12,425 bases of DNA from assembly GCA_003241475.1 (NCBI GenBank), contig QFQB01000055.1, positions 1-12,425 of the forward strand, in the 5' to 3' direction. The notes under the pieces are model-generated. The model was not told where the DNA came from and made no database searches. It saw nothing but the letters and a program-made list of their open reading frames with translations. This DNA is from Micavibrio aeruginosavorus (GTDB lineage: Bacteria; Pseudomonadota; Alphaproteobacteria; Micavibrionales; Micavibrionaceae). The translations under genes were made by a program, and so were the position numbers. Of the stretch, positions 1-6,268 are shown one piece after another (position 1 is the stretch's first letter; each line of letters starts with the position of its first letter).

Positions 1-128
1 AATATTTTGACACAAAAGCTAAAAATTTTCTCCAGCAACCTTCGGTTTGTTAAGATCATGTGACTTTCTAACTCATTGATTTCGTTTCCTGAAATGGATG
101 ATGTTTTTGGGTGAGCGTACGAAACTTT

Positions 129-168
129 ACACAAAATGTACGTCTTCAGTTTTGTGTTCCGAAGACGT
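129..168. repeat. Two interleaved 8-nt inverted repeats
   Basis: ACACAAAA (129-136) is complementary to TTTTGTGT (150-157). ACGTCTTC (140-147) is complementary to GAAGACGT (161-168). The two stems overlap, so as RNA they would either exclude each other or form a pseudoknot. The joining segments are only 2-3 nt, which makes a full pseudoknot strained. Another copy of ACACAAAA lies at 10-17. Confidence 0.45.
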
Positions 169-206
169 GGAGAATAAGAAAAACCGGCTACGGATGTTTT
201 AACATG

Positions 207-228
207 ATAAATTCTTGAATGAATTTAT
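207..228. repeat. 8-bp inverted repeat, 6-nt loop
   Basis: ATAAATTC (207-214) and GAATTTAT (221-228) are perfect reverse complements around TTGAAT. The stem is AT-rich and weak as an RNA hairpin. It could be a protein-binding site. No function can be assigned. Confidence 0.4.
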
Positions 229-252
229 ATGTCTTATGCCATATTTGTGACG

Positions 253-305
253 CAGCAAATTGATTTTGTTCTGAGAAACTAAAATCGATTGGGGATTCTT
301 TGCTG
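253..305. repeat. Extended imperfect hairpin beside the integrase remnant
   Basis: Positions 258-267 pair with 281-290 over ten positions, one of them a T/G wobble. GTT (268-270) pairs with AAC (277-279) inside. CAGCAAA (253-259) is also the exact complement of TTTGCTG (299-305), sharing two bases with the inner stem. The same 3' segment (300-310) can pair with 28-38 instead, so alternative folds exist. No poly-T run follows that would make it a clear terminator. Confidence 0.4.
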
Positions 306-331
306 GAGAACTAGAGAGTTTCCATTATAGG

Positions 332-499
332 TTAGACGCCCAAAGCGAGGCGCTTCTCCTTTCCGGCATAGTGGTATTTGAAATGCCAGTATTTGGAGCC
401 GTTTGGCATTACATAAAGATAGACGCCGCCGCCATCAGAAAGCTTATAGGCTTTCTCTCTCGGCTCGGCGTTTTTGCAGGCGATATGGGTTGGTTTCAT
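332..499 (-). pseudogene. Truncated tyrosine-recombinase integrase, N-terminal arm-binding domain
   Basis: About 55 residues remain, starting MKPTHIACKNAEPREK. This matches the N-terminal arm-DNA-binding domain (DUF4102 type) of P4-like integrases. The hallmarks are a basic start, then KLSDGGGVYLYVMPNGSKYW, the F-K-Y-H/Y-A-G-K strand, and a closing L-A-L-G-V. In the family the next residues are usually Tyr-Pro. Here the codon after Val is TAA followed by a Pro codon (CCT), which fits a Tyr codon turned to stop. No core or catalytic domain follows, so the gene cannot make a recombinase. The start at 499 is chosen because family homology begins there; the frame stays open up to 553. It lies just past the 3' end of tRNA-Glu on the same strand, the standard place for an island integrase. 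Confidence 0.75.
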
Positions 500-665
500 G
501 TGGGGGCATAATCCTTTCCGTCCTGGGGGCACAATCCCGAAAAATGCCCCCAAAATCGACGGATTTTGAGAAATCTTGGCGAACGCTGGCGAACAGTAGA
601 TGGGCTGAAAACTGCTGTTTTATAACAGTTTTTTGGACTTTTGTGAATGTCTGGAGATGAAAAAT
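500..665. other. Spacer between tRNA-Glu 3' end and integrase remnant
   Basis: An island attachment site would be expected at the tRNA 3' end. I see no second copy of the tRNA 3' segment in the window, so no att pair can be assigned. A weak AT-rich hairpin near 612-635 (AAACTG paired with CAGTTT) lies in the right place to end the tRNA transcript on the minus strand, but the call is tentative. Short direct repeats of TGGCGAAC occur near 577-592. Confidence 0.35.
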
Positions 666-741
666 TGGCGTCCCGTACGGGAGTCGAACCCGTGTCGCCT
701 CCGTGAAAGGGAGGTGTCCTAGGCCTCTAGACGAACGGGAC
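666..741 (-). tRNA. tRNA-Glu, anticodon TTC
   Basis: Read on the minus strand, the gene starts GTCCCGT (741-735), which pairs with ACGGGAC (676-670) as a 7-bp acceptor stem. The anticodon stem CCTCC/GGAGG encloses the 7-nt loop CTTTCAC, with anticodon TTC at 707-705. The T arm is CGGGTTCGACTCCCG. The discriminator base is G (669) and a CCA tail is encoded (668-666). It decodes GAA and, by wobble, GAG. All standard arms are intact, so the neighbouring island remnant has not damaged it. Confidence 0.97.
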
Positions 742-771
742 GCACGAAAGAGGTGTCCAAAAGACCTCGCT

Positions 772-800
772 TTATGAGCGTTATCCCTCTGGGGAATCAA
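772..800 (-). promoter_or_regulatory. Possible tRNA-Glu promoter
   Basis: On the minus strand TTGATT (800-795) and TCATAA (777-772) are separated by 17 nt and would start transcription some 20-30 nt before the tRNA. The -10 box is a weak match, so this is a candidate only. Confidence 0.3.
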
Positions 801-961
801 GGCATTTCTTTAACGAGTTCGTAAAAAAATCCGGATGATCGTTTTTGGCGGGTTTATCGCTAAAAAAGGAAATTTTTCCAAGGGGCTGGCGGAATTTTAA
901 ATAGGCTGTCTTTCACCCATATTTATTTTTCATATGTTCTACGGCGGGGTCGATATGTTTT

Positions 962-2269
962 CTAAAGTGTGACAGCTTTCAAAGCGCCTTCGGTTATACG
1001 CGGTTCCACGGAATTGTAATCGGCCAAAGACAGCTGATCGAGCCTTAGACCCTTTCTTTCGGCGAGCTTGACGATTTTTCCCGTGATGTGATGCGCATCG
1101 CGGAAGGGAATATTCAGATTGATAACCAGCCAGTCGGCAAGGCGCGTGGCGGTGGAATATCCGCTGATTGCGTCTTCTTTCATACGGTCGGCTTTAATTT
1201 GCATGCCCTCGATCATGCCGCCCATGGCCTTGAGGCACAGCACAAGCGTGTCGTAAGAATCGAACACGGCCTGTTTGTCTTCTTGCATGTCCTTGTTGTA
1301 GGTGAGAGGGAGCGCTTTCATCACCATCAACATTTGCATCAAATTACCTGTCACGCGTCCCGATTTTCCGCGCACCAGTTCCGCCGCATCGGCGTTCTTT
1401 TTTTGCGGCATGATGGAAGAGCCGCTGGTGTAGGAATCGGGAAGGCGGATATAGCCGAATTGCGTTGATGACCACAAGACAAGTTCTTCGGCGAGACGGG
1501 AGAGGTGGCTCATGCAAATGGCGGCGGCGGATAAAAATTCCAAAACGAAATCGCGGCTACCTACGGCATCCATCGTGTTGGACATAGGTTTTGTGAATCC
1601 AAGCTCTTTGGCGGTCATGGAACGATCAATGGGGAACATGGTGCCGGCAAGGGCGCAAGCGCCGAGCGGGCATTCATTCATACGGTCCGATGCATCTTTC
1701 ATGCGCGCGGCATCGCGGGAGAGCATTCGCACATAAGCATCCAGATGCAGGCCCAGCGTCACCGGTTGCGCAGTCTGCAGATGGGTAAAACCCGGCATGA
1801 CCGTTTTTTGATGTTCACTTGCCTTCGTCGAAAGAATTTTGGCTAATGTATCGATTTCAATGATGGTTTGCGCCATGGCATCGCGCATCCACAGGCGGAA
1901 ATCCGTTGCTACCTGATCGTTTCTTGATCTTGCCGTATGGAGTTTCCCGCCCAGCGATCCGATTTTTTGCGTCAGAAGATGCTCCACGTTCATGTGAATG
2001 TCTTCGAGCGTGGGATCAAAAGTCACTTTAGCGGATTCTATCTCCGATAAAATTTCGGACAGGCCAGCTATGATTTTGTCGCTTTCGTCTTTGGTTATGA
2101 TGCCAGTGGCGCCCAGCATGCGCGCATGCGCGATGGAGCCTGTAATATCCTGGCGATAAAATCGCTGATCAATAGCGATGGAGGAATTTATTTCCAGCAT
2201 GATATCTGAAGCGGCCGCATCGAAACGGCCGCCCCACATTTTATTTGCCACCTCAGGCTGCTTTGACAT
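962..2269 (-). CDS. argH: Argininosuccinate lyase, short C-terminus
   Basis: This cytoplasmic enzyme splits argininosuccinate into arginine and fumarate, the last step of arginine synthesis. It belongs to the fumarase/aspartase superfamily and is expected to be a tetramer. The sequence opens with the N-terminal signature MWGGRF (residues 11-16). HTARSRNDQ is at 111-119, the catalytic-base region THLQTAQPV at 162-170 (His163), and the family signature GSSIMPQKKN at 283-292 with the catalytic serine. The start is well fixed by GGAGG five nt upstream, inside the end of argG. At 435 residues it is shorter than the usual 455-470. It stops right after the segment ending ITEGALKAVTL, where relatives continue with a Ser-Arg and Gly-Gly-Thr-Ala-Pro tail of about 25-30 residues. 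No frame downstream clearly restores that tail. The core active site looks complete. Confidence 0.95.
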   Translation of the reverse strand: MSKQPEVANKMWGGRFDAAASDIMLEINSSIAIDQRFYRQDITGSIAHARMLGATGIITKDESDKIIAGLSEILSEIESAKVTFDPTLEDIHMNVEHLLTQKIGSLGGKLHTARSRNDQVATDFRLWMRDAMAQTIIEIDTLAKILSTKASEHQKTVMPGFTHLQTAQPVTLGLHLDAYVRMLSRDAARMKDASDRMNECPLGACALAGTMFPIDRSMTAKELGFTKPMSNTMDAVGSRDFVLEFLSAAAICMSHLSRLAEELVLWSSTQFGYIRLPDSYTSGSSIMPQKKNADAAELVRGKSGRVTGNLMQMLMVMKALPLTYNKDMQEDKQAVFDSYDTLVLCLKAMGGMIEGMQIKADRMKEDAISGYSTATRLADWLVINLNIPFRDAHHITGKIVKLAERKGLRLDQLSLADYNSVEPRITEGALKAVTL

Positions 2270-3521
2270 TTTTGCCTCCGGTTTTTTCCAGTTGCTGTTT
2301 CACGGCTGTTGCGGCTTTCAGACGGATGGCGTTGATCTTGATAAATCCGCCTGCGTCCTGCTGGTCATATCCGCCCGCGACATCCATTGATGACATCTCG
2401 GGATTGTACAGCGAGAGCGGGGAGGTTCTGGATACCGGATAGGCGCTTCCCTTGAACAATTGTACGGTGACAGAACCTGTGACCGTTTTTTGGCTGTGGT
2501 TCATGGCGGCCATGATCATTTCTTTTTCCGGCGAGAACCAGAAGCCGTTATAAATCAAGACGGCCAGCTTGTCGGCCAGCATATGTTTGAGGTGCAGAAC
2601 TTCACGGTCCAGCGTGATGCTTTCCAGATCGGTATGCGCGTTGTATAAAATCTGTCCGCCTGGGGTTTCATAAACGCCGCGGGATTTAATGCCGACAAAG
2701 CGGTTTTCCACCATATCAAGTCGTCCGATGGAATGTTTGTATCCCATCTCGTTCAACAGCTCGAACATCGCCAGAGGATCGCTTGCCGATTTGCCGCTTT
2801 CTATATCGGCGACCTTAACCGGAATGCCTTTTTCAAAATCTATTTTCACGAAATCGGACTTGTCGGGCGTTTGGGAAAGAGGAGCGGTGTGCGAGTACAC
2901 GCTTTCCTCGGTGATAGCCGAAGGGTCTTCCAGAATGCCTGCTTCATGACTGATATGCAGCAGATTTTCATCTTCGGAATAGGGCTTCGATCGGCTGGCT
3001 TTGATTGGAATGCCGTGTTGCTCCGAATATTGGATCATGTCGGATCTGCCGCGGAAACGCGCAAGAAATTCCGGCGTTTTCCATGGAGAGATTACCTTGA
3101 TGTCAGGCTGAAGCGCATAGTAGGTCAATTCGAACCGCACTTGGTCATTCCCTTTGCCGGTACAGCCGTGCGCGACATAGGCAGCGCCTTCTTTTTGGGC
3201 GATCTCGATCTGCTTTTTGGCTGTAAGAGGGCGCGCCAGCGATGTCCCGAGCAGATAGCGCCGTTCGTAAATGGCGCCTGCGGCGTAGGCGGGGAAGATG
3301 TAATCGGTAATCAGTTCCTTTTTCAGATCTTCGATGTAGATTTTTGAAGCGCCGATGCCCAAGGCCTTAGTCTTGGCGGCTTCCATATCTTCTTTTTGGC
3401 CCACGTCGGCCATAAAGCAAATGACCTCGTATTCCTCTTCGATCAGCCATTTCAAAATGACCGACGTGTCCAGACCGCCGGAGTAGGCAAGGACGACTTT
3501 CTTGTTTTCTTTGGCATTCAT
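2253..3521 (-). CDS. argG: Argininosuccinate synthase
   Basis: Joins citrulline and aspartate, using ATP, into argininosuccinate, the step before ArgH. It acts in the cytoplasm, normally as a tetramer. At 422 residues it is near full length for the family. The ATP pyrophosphatase loop AYSGGLDTS is at residues 12-20. The citrulline/aspartate-binding segment GCTGKGNDQVRFE is at 119-131, and YSEDENLLHIS follows further on. The start ATG has AAGGA upstream at normal spacing. Its TGA stop lies inside argH (17-nt overlap), so the pair is one operon with likely translational coupling. A small hairpin lies in the presumed leader (3556-3572). No ARG-box type operator could be recognised by eye. Confidence 0.97.
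   Translation of the reverse strand: MNAKENKKVVLAYSGGLDTSVILKWLIEEEYEVICFMADVGQKEDMEAAKTKALGIGASKIYIEDLKKELITDYIFPAYAAGAIYERRYLLGTSLARPLTAKKQIEIAQKEGAAYVAHGCTGKGNDQVRFELTYYALQPDIKVISPWKTPEFLARFRGRSDMIQYSEQHGIPIKASRSKPYSEDENLLHISHEAGILEDPSAITEESVYSHTAPLSQTPDKSDFVKIDFEKGIPVKVADIESGKSASDPLAMFELLNEMGYKHSIGRLDMVENRFVGIKSRGVYETPGGQILYNAHTDLESITLDREVLHLKHMLADKLAVLIYNGFWFSPEKEMIMAAMNHSQKTVTGSVTVQLFKGSAYPVSRTSPLSLYNPEMSSMDVAGGYDQQDAGGFIKINAIRLKAATAVKQQLEKTGGKNVKAA
2275..2279 (-). promoter_or_regulatory. Ribosome binding site of argH
   Basis: GGAGG lies five nt before the argH ATG and inside the last codons of argG. It decides the argH start in the overlapping region. Confidence 0.85.
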
Positions 3522-3837
3522 ATTTTAAATCCTTAAATTTGTTGCAATGATTTGGCGGCTTGGTGGAAGCCGTGGACGGACGCGCCTTAAGAATGTTTTC
3601 GGAGTTATCTTGGATCAGACGGCAACCGAAATCACGCCAAAAGACGCGGTGATACGTCGGCTACGGCGGATGCGGTTTATGGTGGTTGATTGCGTCATGC
3701 AAAAAGATAAACATAATGGCATTTCTTGAGCAACGTTTTTTATTTATTGCCGCCTCTTGATGGATGAACTGTTTGATCCACTTCATAAATCTGTTAATTT
3801 CAGGCAGAACAAATAGATAAGAAAAAGGGACATTGGG
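3522..3837. other. Divergent intergenic region argG / chaA
   Basis: These 316 bases should hold the promoters of argG (minus) and of the antiporter gene (plus). I could not place either promoter with confidence. A perfect hairpin, CGGCTT (3556-3561) paired with AAGCCG (3567-3572), sits about 35-50 nt before the argG start and may lie in its leader. A 60-codon frame at 3547-3729 (plus) has no ribosome site or recognisable content and is not called as a gene. Confidence 0.5.
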
Positions 3838-4923
3838 ATGGTTTCGGCAAAGCGGGTTCCATGGTGGACATGGGTATGGCCAATTTCGGGAGCCGCGTTG
3901 CTGGCTTTCATTTTTATGCAAGGTCTGACGGGCGCAACGGCGGGCATTACCGCTTTTGCGGTTCTCGCTGTGGTTTTTGCCGCCGTCTATCATGCCGAAA
4001 TAATAGCACACCGCGTAGGCGAGCCTTTCGGAACCTTGGTTCTTGCGCTGGCTGTCACGGTTATTGAGGTGGCGCTGATCGTTTCCATCATGTTTCAGGA
4101 TTCCGAGGGAACGCAAACACTCGCGCGGGATACCGTTTTTGCTACCGTTATGATCATTTGCAACGGGCTTGTGGGGCTTTGCCTTCTGGCGGGCGGCATC
4201 AAACATTTCGTACAGGGGTTCCAGCTTGAGAGCGCGCTCGCGGCGCTGGCCGTTCTAACCGCGCTGACGGCCATTACGCTGTTGCTGCCCAATGTGACGA
4301 CAAGCGCACCGGGCGCTGCTTACAACAATTCCCAGCTTGTCTTCGCAGGTGTTGCGTCTCTTATTTTGTATGGCGCGTTCATTTTTGTTCAGACAATCCG
4401 TCACCGCGATTATTTCCTGCCGCAGGAAAACATGGACGACGAGGAAACCCATGCGCCGCCGCCGACCGCTAAGAACACGCTTATTAGTGCAGTGTTGCTG
4501 GTTGTATCGCTGGTCGTCGTCGTCGGGCTAGCCAAAGCGTTGTCTCCGATGATCGAAGAGGGCGTGGCATCTGCAGGGGCCCCCAAGGCTGTTGTCGGTA
4601 TTTTGATCGCCGCCGTGGTGCTCTTGCCCGAAAGCCTTGCGGCCTATCGGGCGGCGCGCGCGAACAGGCTTCAGACATCCATGAACCTGGCTCTCGGTTC
4701 CGCACTGGCAACGATCGGATTGACCATTCCTGCCGTCGTCGCGGCGAGTCTTTTTCTGGACCAGCAATTGTCGATGGGGTTAAACGCAAAGGAGGGCGTG
4801 CTACTAGCCGTCACCCTCTTACTGAGCGTTATCACCGTTGGGACGGGACGCACGACGATCTTGCAAGGCATCGTGCATCTTGTGATGTTTGCAACCTTCT
4901 TGTTCCTGACGATCGTTCCCTAG
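3838..4923 (+). CDS. chaA: ChaA-type calcium/sodium:proton antiporter
   Basis: This inner-membrane protein of the CaCA superfamily probably exports Ca2+ and/or Na+ (possibly K+) in exchange for protons. It has 361 residues and about 10-11 hydrophobic segments. Two family repeats are visible. The first is around residues 61-80 (GEPFGTLVLALAVTVIEV, with Glu62 and Glu77). The second is around 263-298 (LPESLAAYRAARANR, Glu265, then SALATIGLTIP). The halves are joined by a cytoplasmic loop around 190-212 rich in acidic residues and proline. The N-terminus is short and begins with a Trp-rich helix. The ATG at 3838 follows AAAGGGA at a usable distance. The gene is monocistronic, ending in a hairpin terminator. 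Family membership is firm; the preferred ion cannot be read from sequence. Confidence 0.9.
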   Translation: MVSAKRVPWWTWVWPISGAALLAFIFMQGLTGATAGITAFAVLAVVFAAVYHAEIIAHRVGEPFGTLVLALAVTVIEVALIVSIMFQDSEGTQTLARDTVFATVMIICNGLVGLCLLAGGIKHFVQGFQLESALAALAVLTALTAITLLLPNVTTSAPGAAYNNSQLVFAGVASLILYGAFIFVQTIRHRDYFLPQENMDDEETHAPPPTAKNTLISAVLLVVSLVVVVGLAKALSPMIEEGVASAGAPKAVVGILIAAVVLLPESLAAYRAARANRLQTSMNLALGSALATIGLTIPAVVAASLFLDQQLSMGLNAKEGVLLAVTLLLSVITVGTGRTTILQGIVHLVMFATFLFLTIVP

Positions 4924-4932
4924 CCATCAAAA

Positions 4933-4961
4933 AAACCTGCCGCAAAGGACAGGTTTCTTTT
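4933..4961. terminator. Bidirectional terminator
   Basis: AAACCTG (4933-4939) pairs with CAGGTTT (4950-4956) around a 10-nt loop. On the plus strand it follows the antiporter stop by 9 nt and is followed by CTTTT. On the minus strand it is followed by seven T's, making it a good terminator for the small gene coming from the right. Confidence 0.8.
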
Positions 4962-4982
4962 GGGGAAGAAAATGGGAGAATA

Positions 4983-5117
4983 TTATCGCGTGCCTCTGTG
5001 CCAGATCATTTTGGATCTGTTGAGGATGCTGTCCAGCGAAACCATGGTCGCGCTCGGGTTGATATCGGCATTGAAATCCGTATCGGTCGTTTCAGGTTGG
5101 GGCAGTGCATTCGTCAT
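4983..5117 (-). CDS. Hypothetical 44-residue small protein
   Basis: The protein starts MTNALPQPETTDTDFNAD and ends in a basic tail, SKMIWHRGTR. It has no signal peptide or membrane segment, an acidic and polar first half, and a possible short helix around MVSLDSILNR. I do not recognise it. The start is well supported: a perfect AGGAGG (5125-5130) lies 7 nt upstream, the strongest ribosome site in the window. Starting at the upstream in-frame ATG (5165) would bury that site in coding sequence. A good minus-strand terminator follows the stop by about 20 nt, and an inverted repeat lies upstream. It therefore looks like a complete single-gene transcription unit. Conservation in relatives would be the real proof. 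Confidence 0.65.
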   Translation of the reverse strand: MTNALPQPETTDTDFNADINPSATMVSLDSILNRSKMIWHRGTR

Positions 5118-5124
5118 GTAAAGT

Positions 5125-5130
5125 CCTCCT
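5125..5130 (-). promoter_or_regulatory. Strong ribosome binding site of the 44-residue gene
   Basis: AGGAGG with 7-nt spacing to ATG (5117-5115). It is the main reason for calling this small gene and for choosing its start. Confidence 0.8.
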
Positions 5131-5150
5131 GTGACGTTTGACAAAATGTT

Positions 5151-5183
5151 ATAGCAGTCATGCAAAAATCAACATACTGCTAT
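5151..5183. promoter_or_regulatory. Operator-like inverted repeat upstream of the small gene
   Basis: ATAGCAGTCATG (5151-5162) is the reverse complement of CATACTGCTAT (5173-5183), apart from one extra base. The pairing continues outward as TGTT/AACA after a 2-nt bulge. On the minus strand it covers TATAAC, a possible -10 box, about 35 nt before the ATG. No good -35 box could be placed. It could be a repressor site or a hairpin in the leader. Confidence 0.45.
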
Positions 5184-5313
5184 GCAACATAGTTCCTTTC
5201 CCATATATTGGATGGAGGTGCAAGCAAAAATTTTGCATGTGCGAACAACAACGGGGGAAAGCCCGAAAAGTTCGTCATTTTTGTATTACGGAAATTATAA
5301 AAACGAAGGCTTT

Positions 5314-5715
5314 CTAGACGCGCTTGTCGAAGATATTGAGCAGGCTGTCGGACATTTCATCCGCAGTCTTCAGCGTGGCGATATTGGCTTTGTAGGAGAT
5401 TTCGGCGAGTTTCAGATTCACCGCTTCCTCGGCTAGATCCACATTGGGTGCGCCTACTTCGCCTTGCGCATTGGCAAAAGGCGAGTCCGGCGCGTAGGCG
5501 TTTACGATGCCGGGAGTCTTGGGAATGTTGGTTGCGCTGGCGCCGCCGCTTTCATTCGCCGTTTGTACGGTTGTTTGCGCCTGATAGGGCTGGTTCGGGC
5601 TGGCGGGGTCAAGCGATCCTGCGCTCGAGACGTTGGCAATATTGCTTGCGCTCGCTTCGACACGTTTCGAAGCGGCCATCAATCCGGACAAAGCAGTGGA
5701 TATGGCGCCAATCAT
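5314..5715 (-). CDS. FlgC-like flagellar basal-body rod protein, orphan
   Basis: The 133-residue protein matches the size and plan of the proximal rod protein FlgC. The N-terminal helix has the rod signature ASASNIANVSSAG (residues 21-33), which corresponds to the SNIANxxTxG motif. A variable middle rich in Gln, Ala and Pro follows. The C-terminal rod helix is around residues 92-130, starting VDLAEEAVNLKLAEISYKAN. Such proteins are secreted by the flagellar type III system and polymerise in the rod through their two terminal helices. No other flagellar gene is in the window, so it may be an accessory paralogue rather than the true FlgC. The ribosome site before ATG 5715 is weak (only AAAG close by). 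The domain family is fairly certain; the exact role is not. Confidence 0.75.
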   Translation of the reverse strand: MIGAISTALSGLMAASKRVEASASNIANVSSAGSLDPASPNQPYQAQTTVQTANESGGASATNIPKTPGIVNAYAPDSPFANAQGEVGAPNVDLAEEAVNLKLAEISYKANIATLKTADEMSDSLLNIFDKRV

Positions 5716-5790
5716 CTTTATAGGATACCATGAATCCGTTAAAAGTTGTTTAGGCTTTTTTGCGTTGATTCCAAGGACTCGCCCCGCATA

Positions 5791-6267
5791 ATGAAAACCA
5801 AGTTTCTGACTTTACTGGCTATTCTGGCCCTTTTGCTCTCCACGCCGGCGATGGCGGCGCAATGGTGGCCTTTCGGCTGGTGGCCCGGACACTGGAAATG
5901 GACCTCCTACAAGAAATTCCATCCTTATCTAGAGAACGGCAAAGAGACGCAGAACCAGCAATGGGCAACCGAAGATTGGTATGTCGAGGACTGGCTGGCG
6001 CAGAACAAGGACCAGTTCGCCATGATCGACGGGTTCTTCAAGGCGGACATCCTGCGCGAACAAACGGATGAAGACGATGTGCCTGTCTTGATCGTCGGGC
6101 CGCAATTCTATCGTTTAGGCGGTCTGGACAAGCGCCGTGTCGTCATGACGCTCGATACTGTCTACGGCATTACGGCGAGCGGCGAACATCCGGTGATTGT
6201 TCTCAAAGACTGGCACACCAAACGCGAGATCGGTTTTTATTCCAAAGAAGGCCTGCAGATCGAATAG
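5791..6267 (+). CDS. Secreted tryptophan-rich hypothetical protein
   Basis: The 158-residue product begins with a clear Sec signal peptide: MKTK, then a run of Leu/Ala, then TPAMAA with cleavage likely after residue 22 or 23. The mature N-terminus is striking, AQWWPFGWWPGHWKW, with six Trp in thirteen residues (25, 26, 30, 31, 35, 37). Further on come WATEDWYVEDW and a mixed segment of likely beta strands (VPVLIVGPQFYRL, RRVVMTLDTVYGI, HPVIVLKDW) ending in IGFYSKEGLQIE. It is probably periplasmic or attached to the envelope. I do not recognise the family. A TTG-initiated longer frame from 5746 is rejected because the signal peptide begins at ATG 5791. Its stop is 1 nt from the stop of the convergent transporter gene. 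Confidence 0.8.
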   Translation: MKTKFLTLLAILALLLSTPAMAAQWWPFGWWPGHWKWTSYKKFHPYLENGKETQNQQWATEDWYVEDWLAQNKDQFAMIDGFFKADILREQTDEDDVPVLIVGPQFYRLGGLDKRRVVMTLDTVYGITASGEHPVIVLKDWHTKREIGFYSKEGLQIE

Positions 6268-6268
6268 G

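Larger units (their letters stand above)
28..310. repeat. Possible terminal inverted repeat pair, 11 nt
   Basis: TTCTCCAGCAA at 28-38 is the exact reverse complement of TTGCTGGAGAA at 300-310. The 283-bp segment between the outer ends has no gene and is rich in hairpins, which would suit a small non-autonomous (MITE-like) element. I see no target-site duplication outside the arms, and the arms do not extend beyond 11 nt. A chance match or an RNA-folding element are both possible. Confidence 0.25.
1..331. other. AT-rich gene-free region with inverted repeats
   Basis: No convincing coding region is seen here on either strand. The stretch is visibly more AT-rich than the biosynthetic genes to the right. 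It holds several perfect inverted repeats: 129-136 with 150-157, 140-147 with 161-168, 207-214 with 221-228, and a longer imperfect hairpin at 258-290. An 11-nt inverted pair (TTCTCCAGCAA at 28-38, its complement at 300-310) brackets almost the whole region. It adjoins a broken integrase gene, so it is probably residual accessory DNA. That origin is inferred from context, not seen directly. Confidence 0.6.

Noticed and set aside
1..331. CRISPR array or origin of replication
   Set aside because: The repeats are inverted pairs of different sequence, not regularly spaced direct repeats, and no DnaA-box cluster was seen.
711..758. GAGGTGTCC repeated at 711-719 (inside tRNA) and 750-758
   Set aside because: Nine-nt repeat with no extension. 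It does not involve the tRNA 3' end, so it is not a credible attachment site.
444..800. 118-codon minus-strand frame running through the tRNA
   Set aside because: It reads across tRNA-Glu and overlaps the integrase remnant in another frame.
863..882. GGAAA/TTTCC repeat followed on the minus strand by six T's, possible argGH terminator
   Set aside because: The stem is only 4-5 bp with a very small loop, too weak to call.
2733..3347. 204-codon plus-strand frame
   Set aside because: Entirely antisense to argG, with no recognisable domain.
3661..4206. 181-codon minus-strand frame over the start of the antiporter gene
   Set aside because: It overlaps a clearly recognised membrane protein. Its composition is implausible and its start has no support.
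5182..5436. 84-codon plus-strand frame
   Set aside because: Its second half is antisense to the FlgC-like gene and the first half has no ribosome site or recognisable content.
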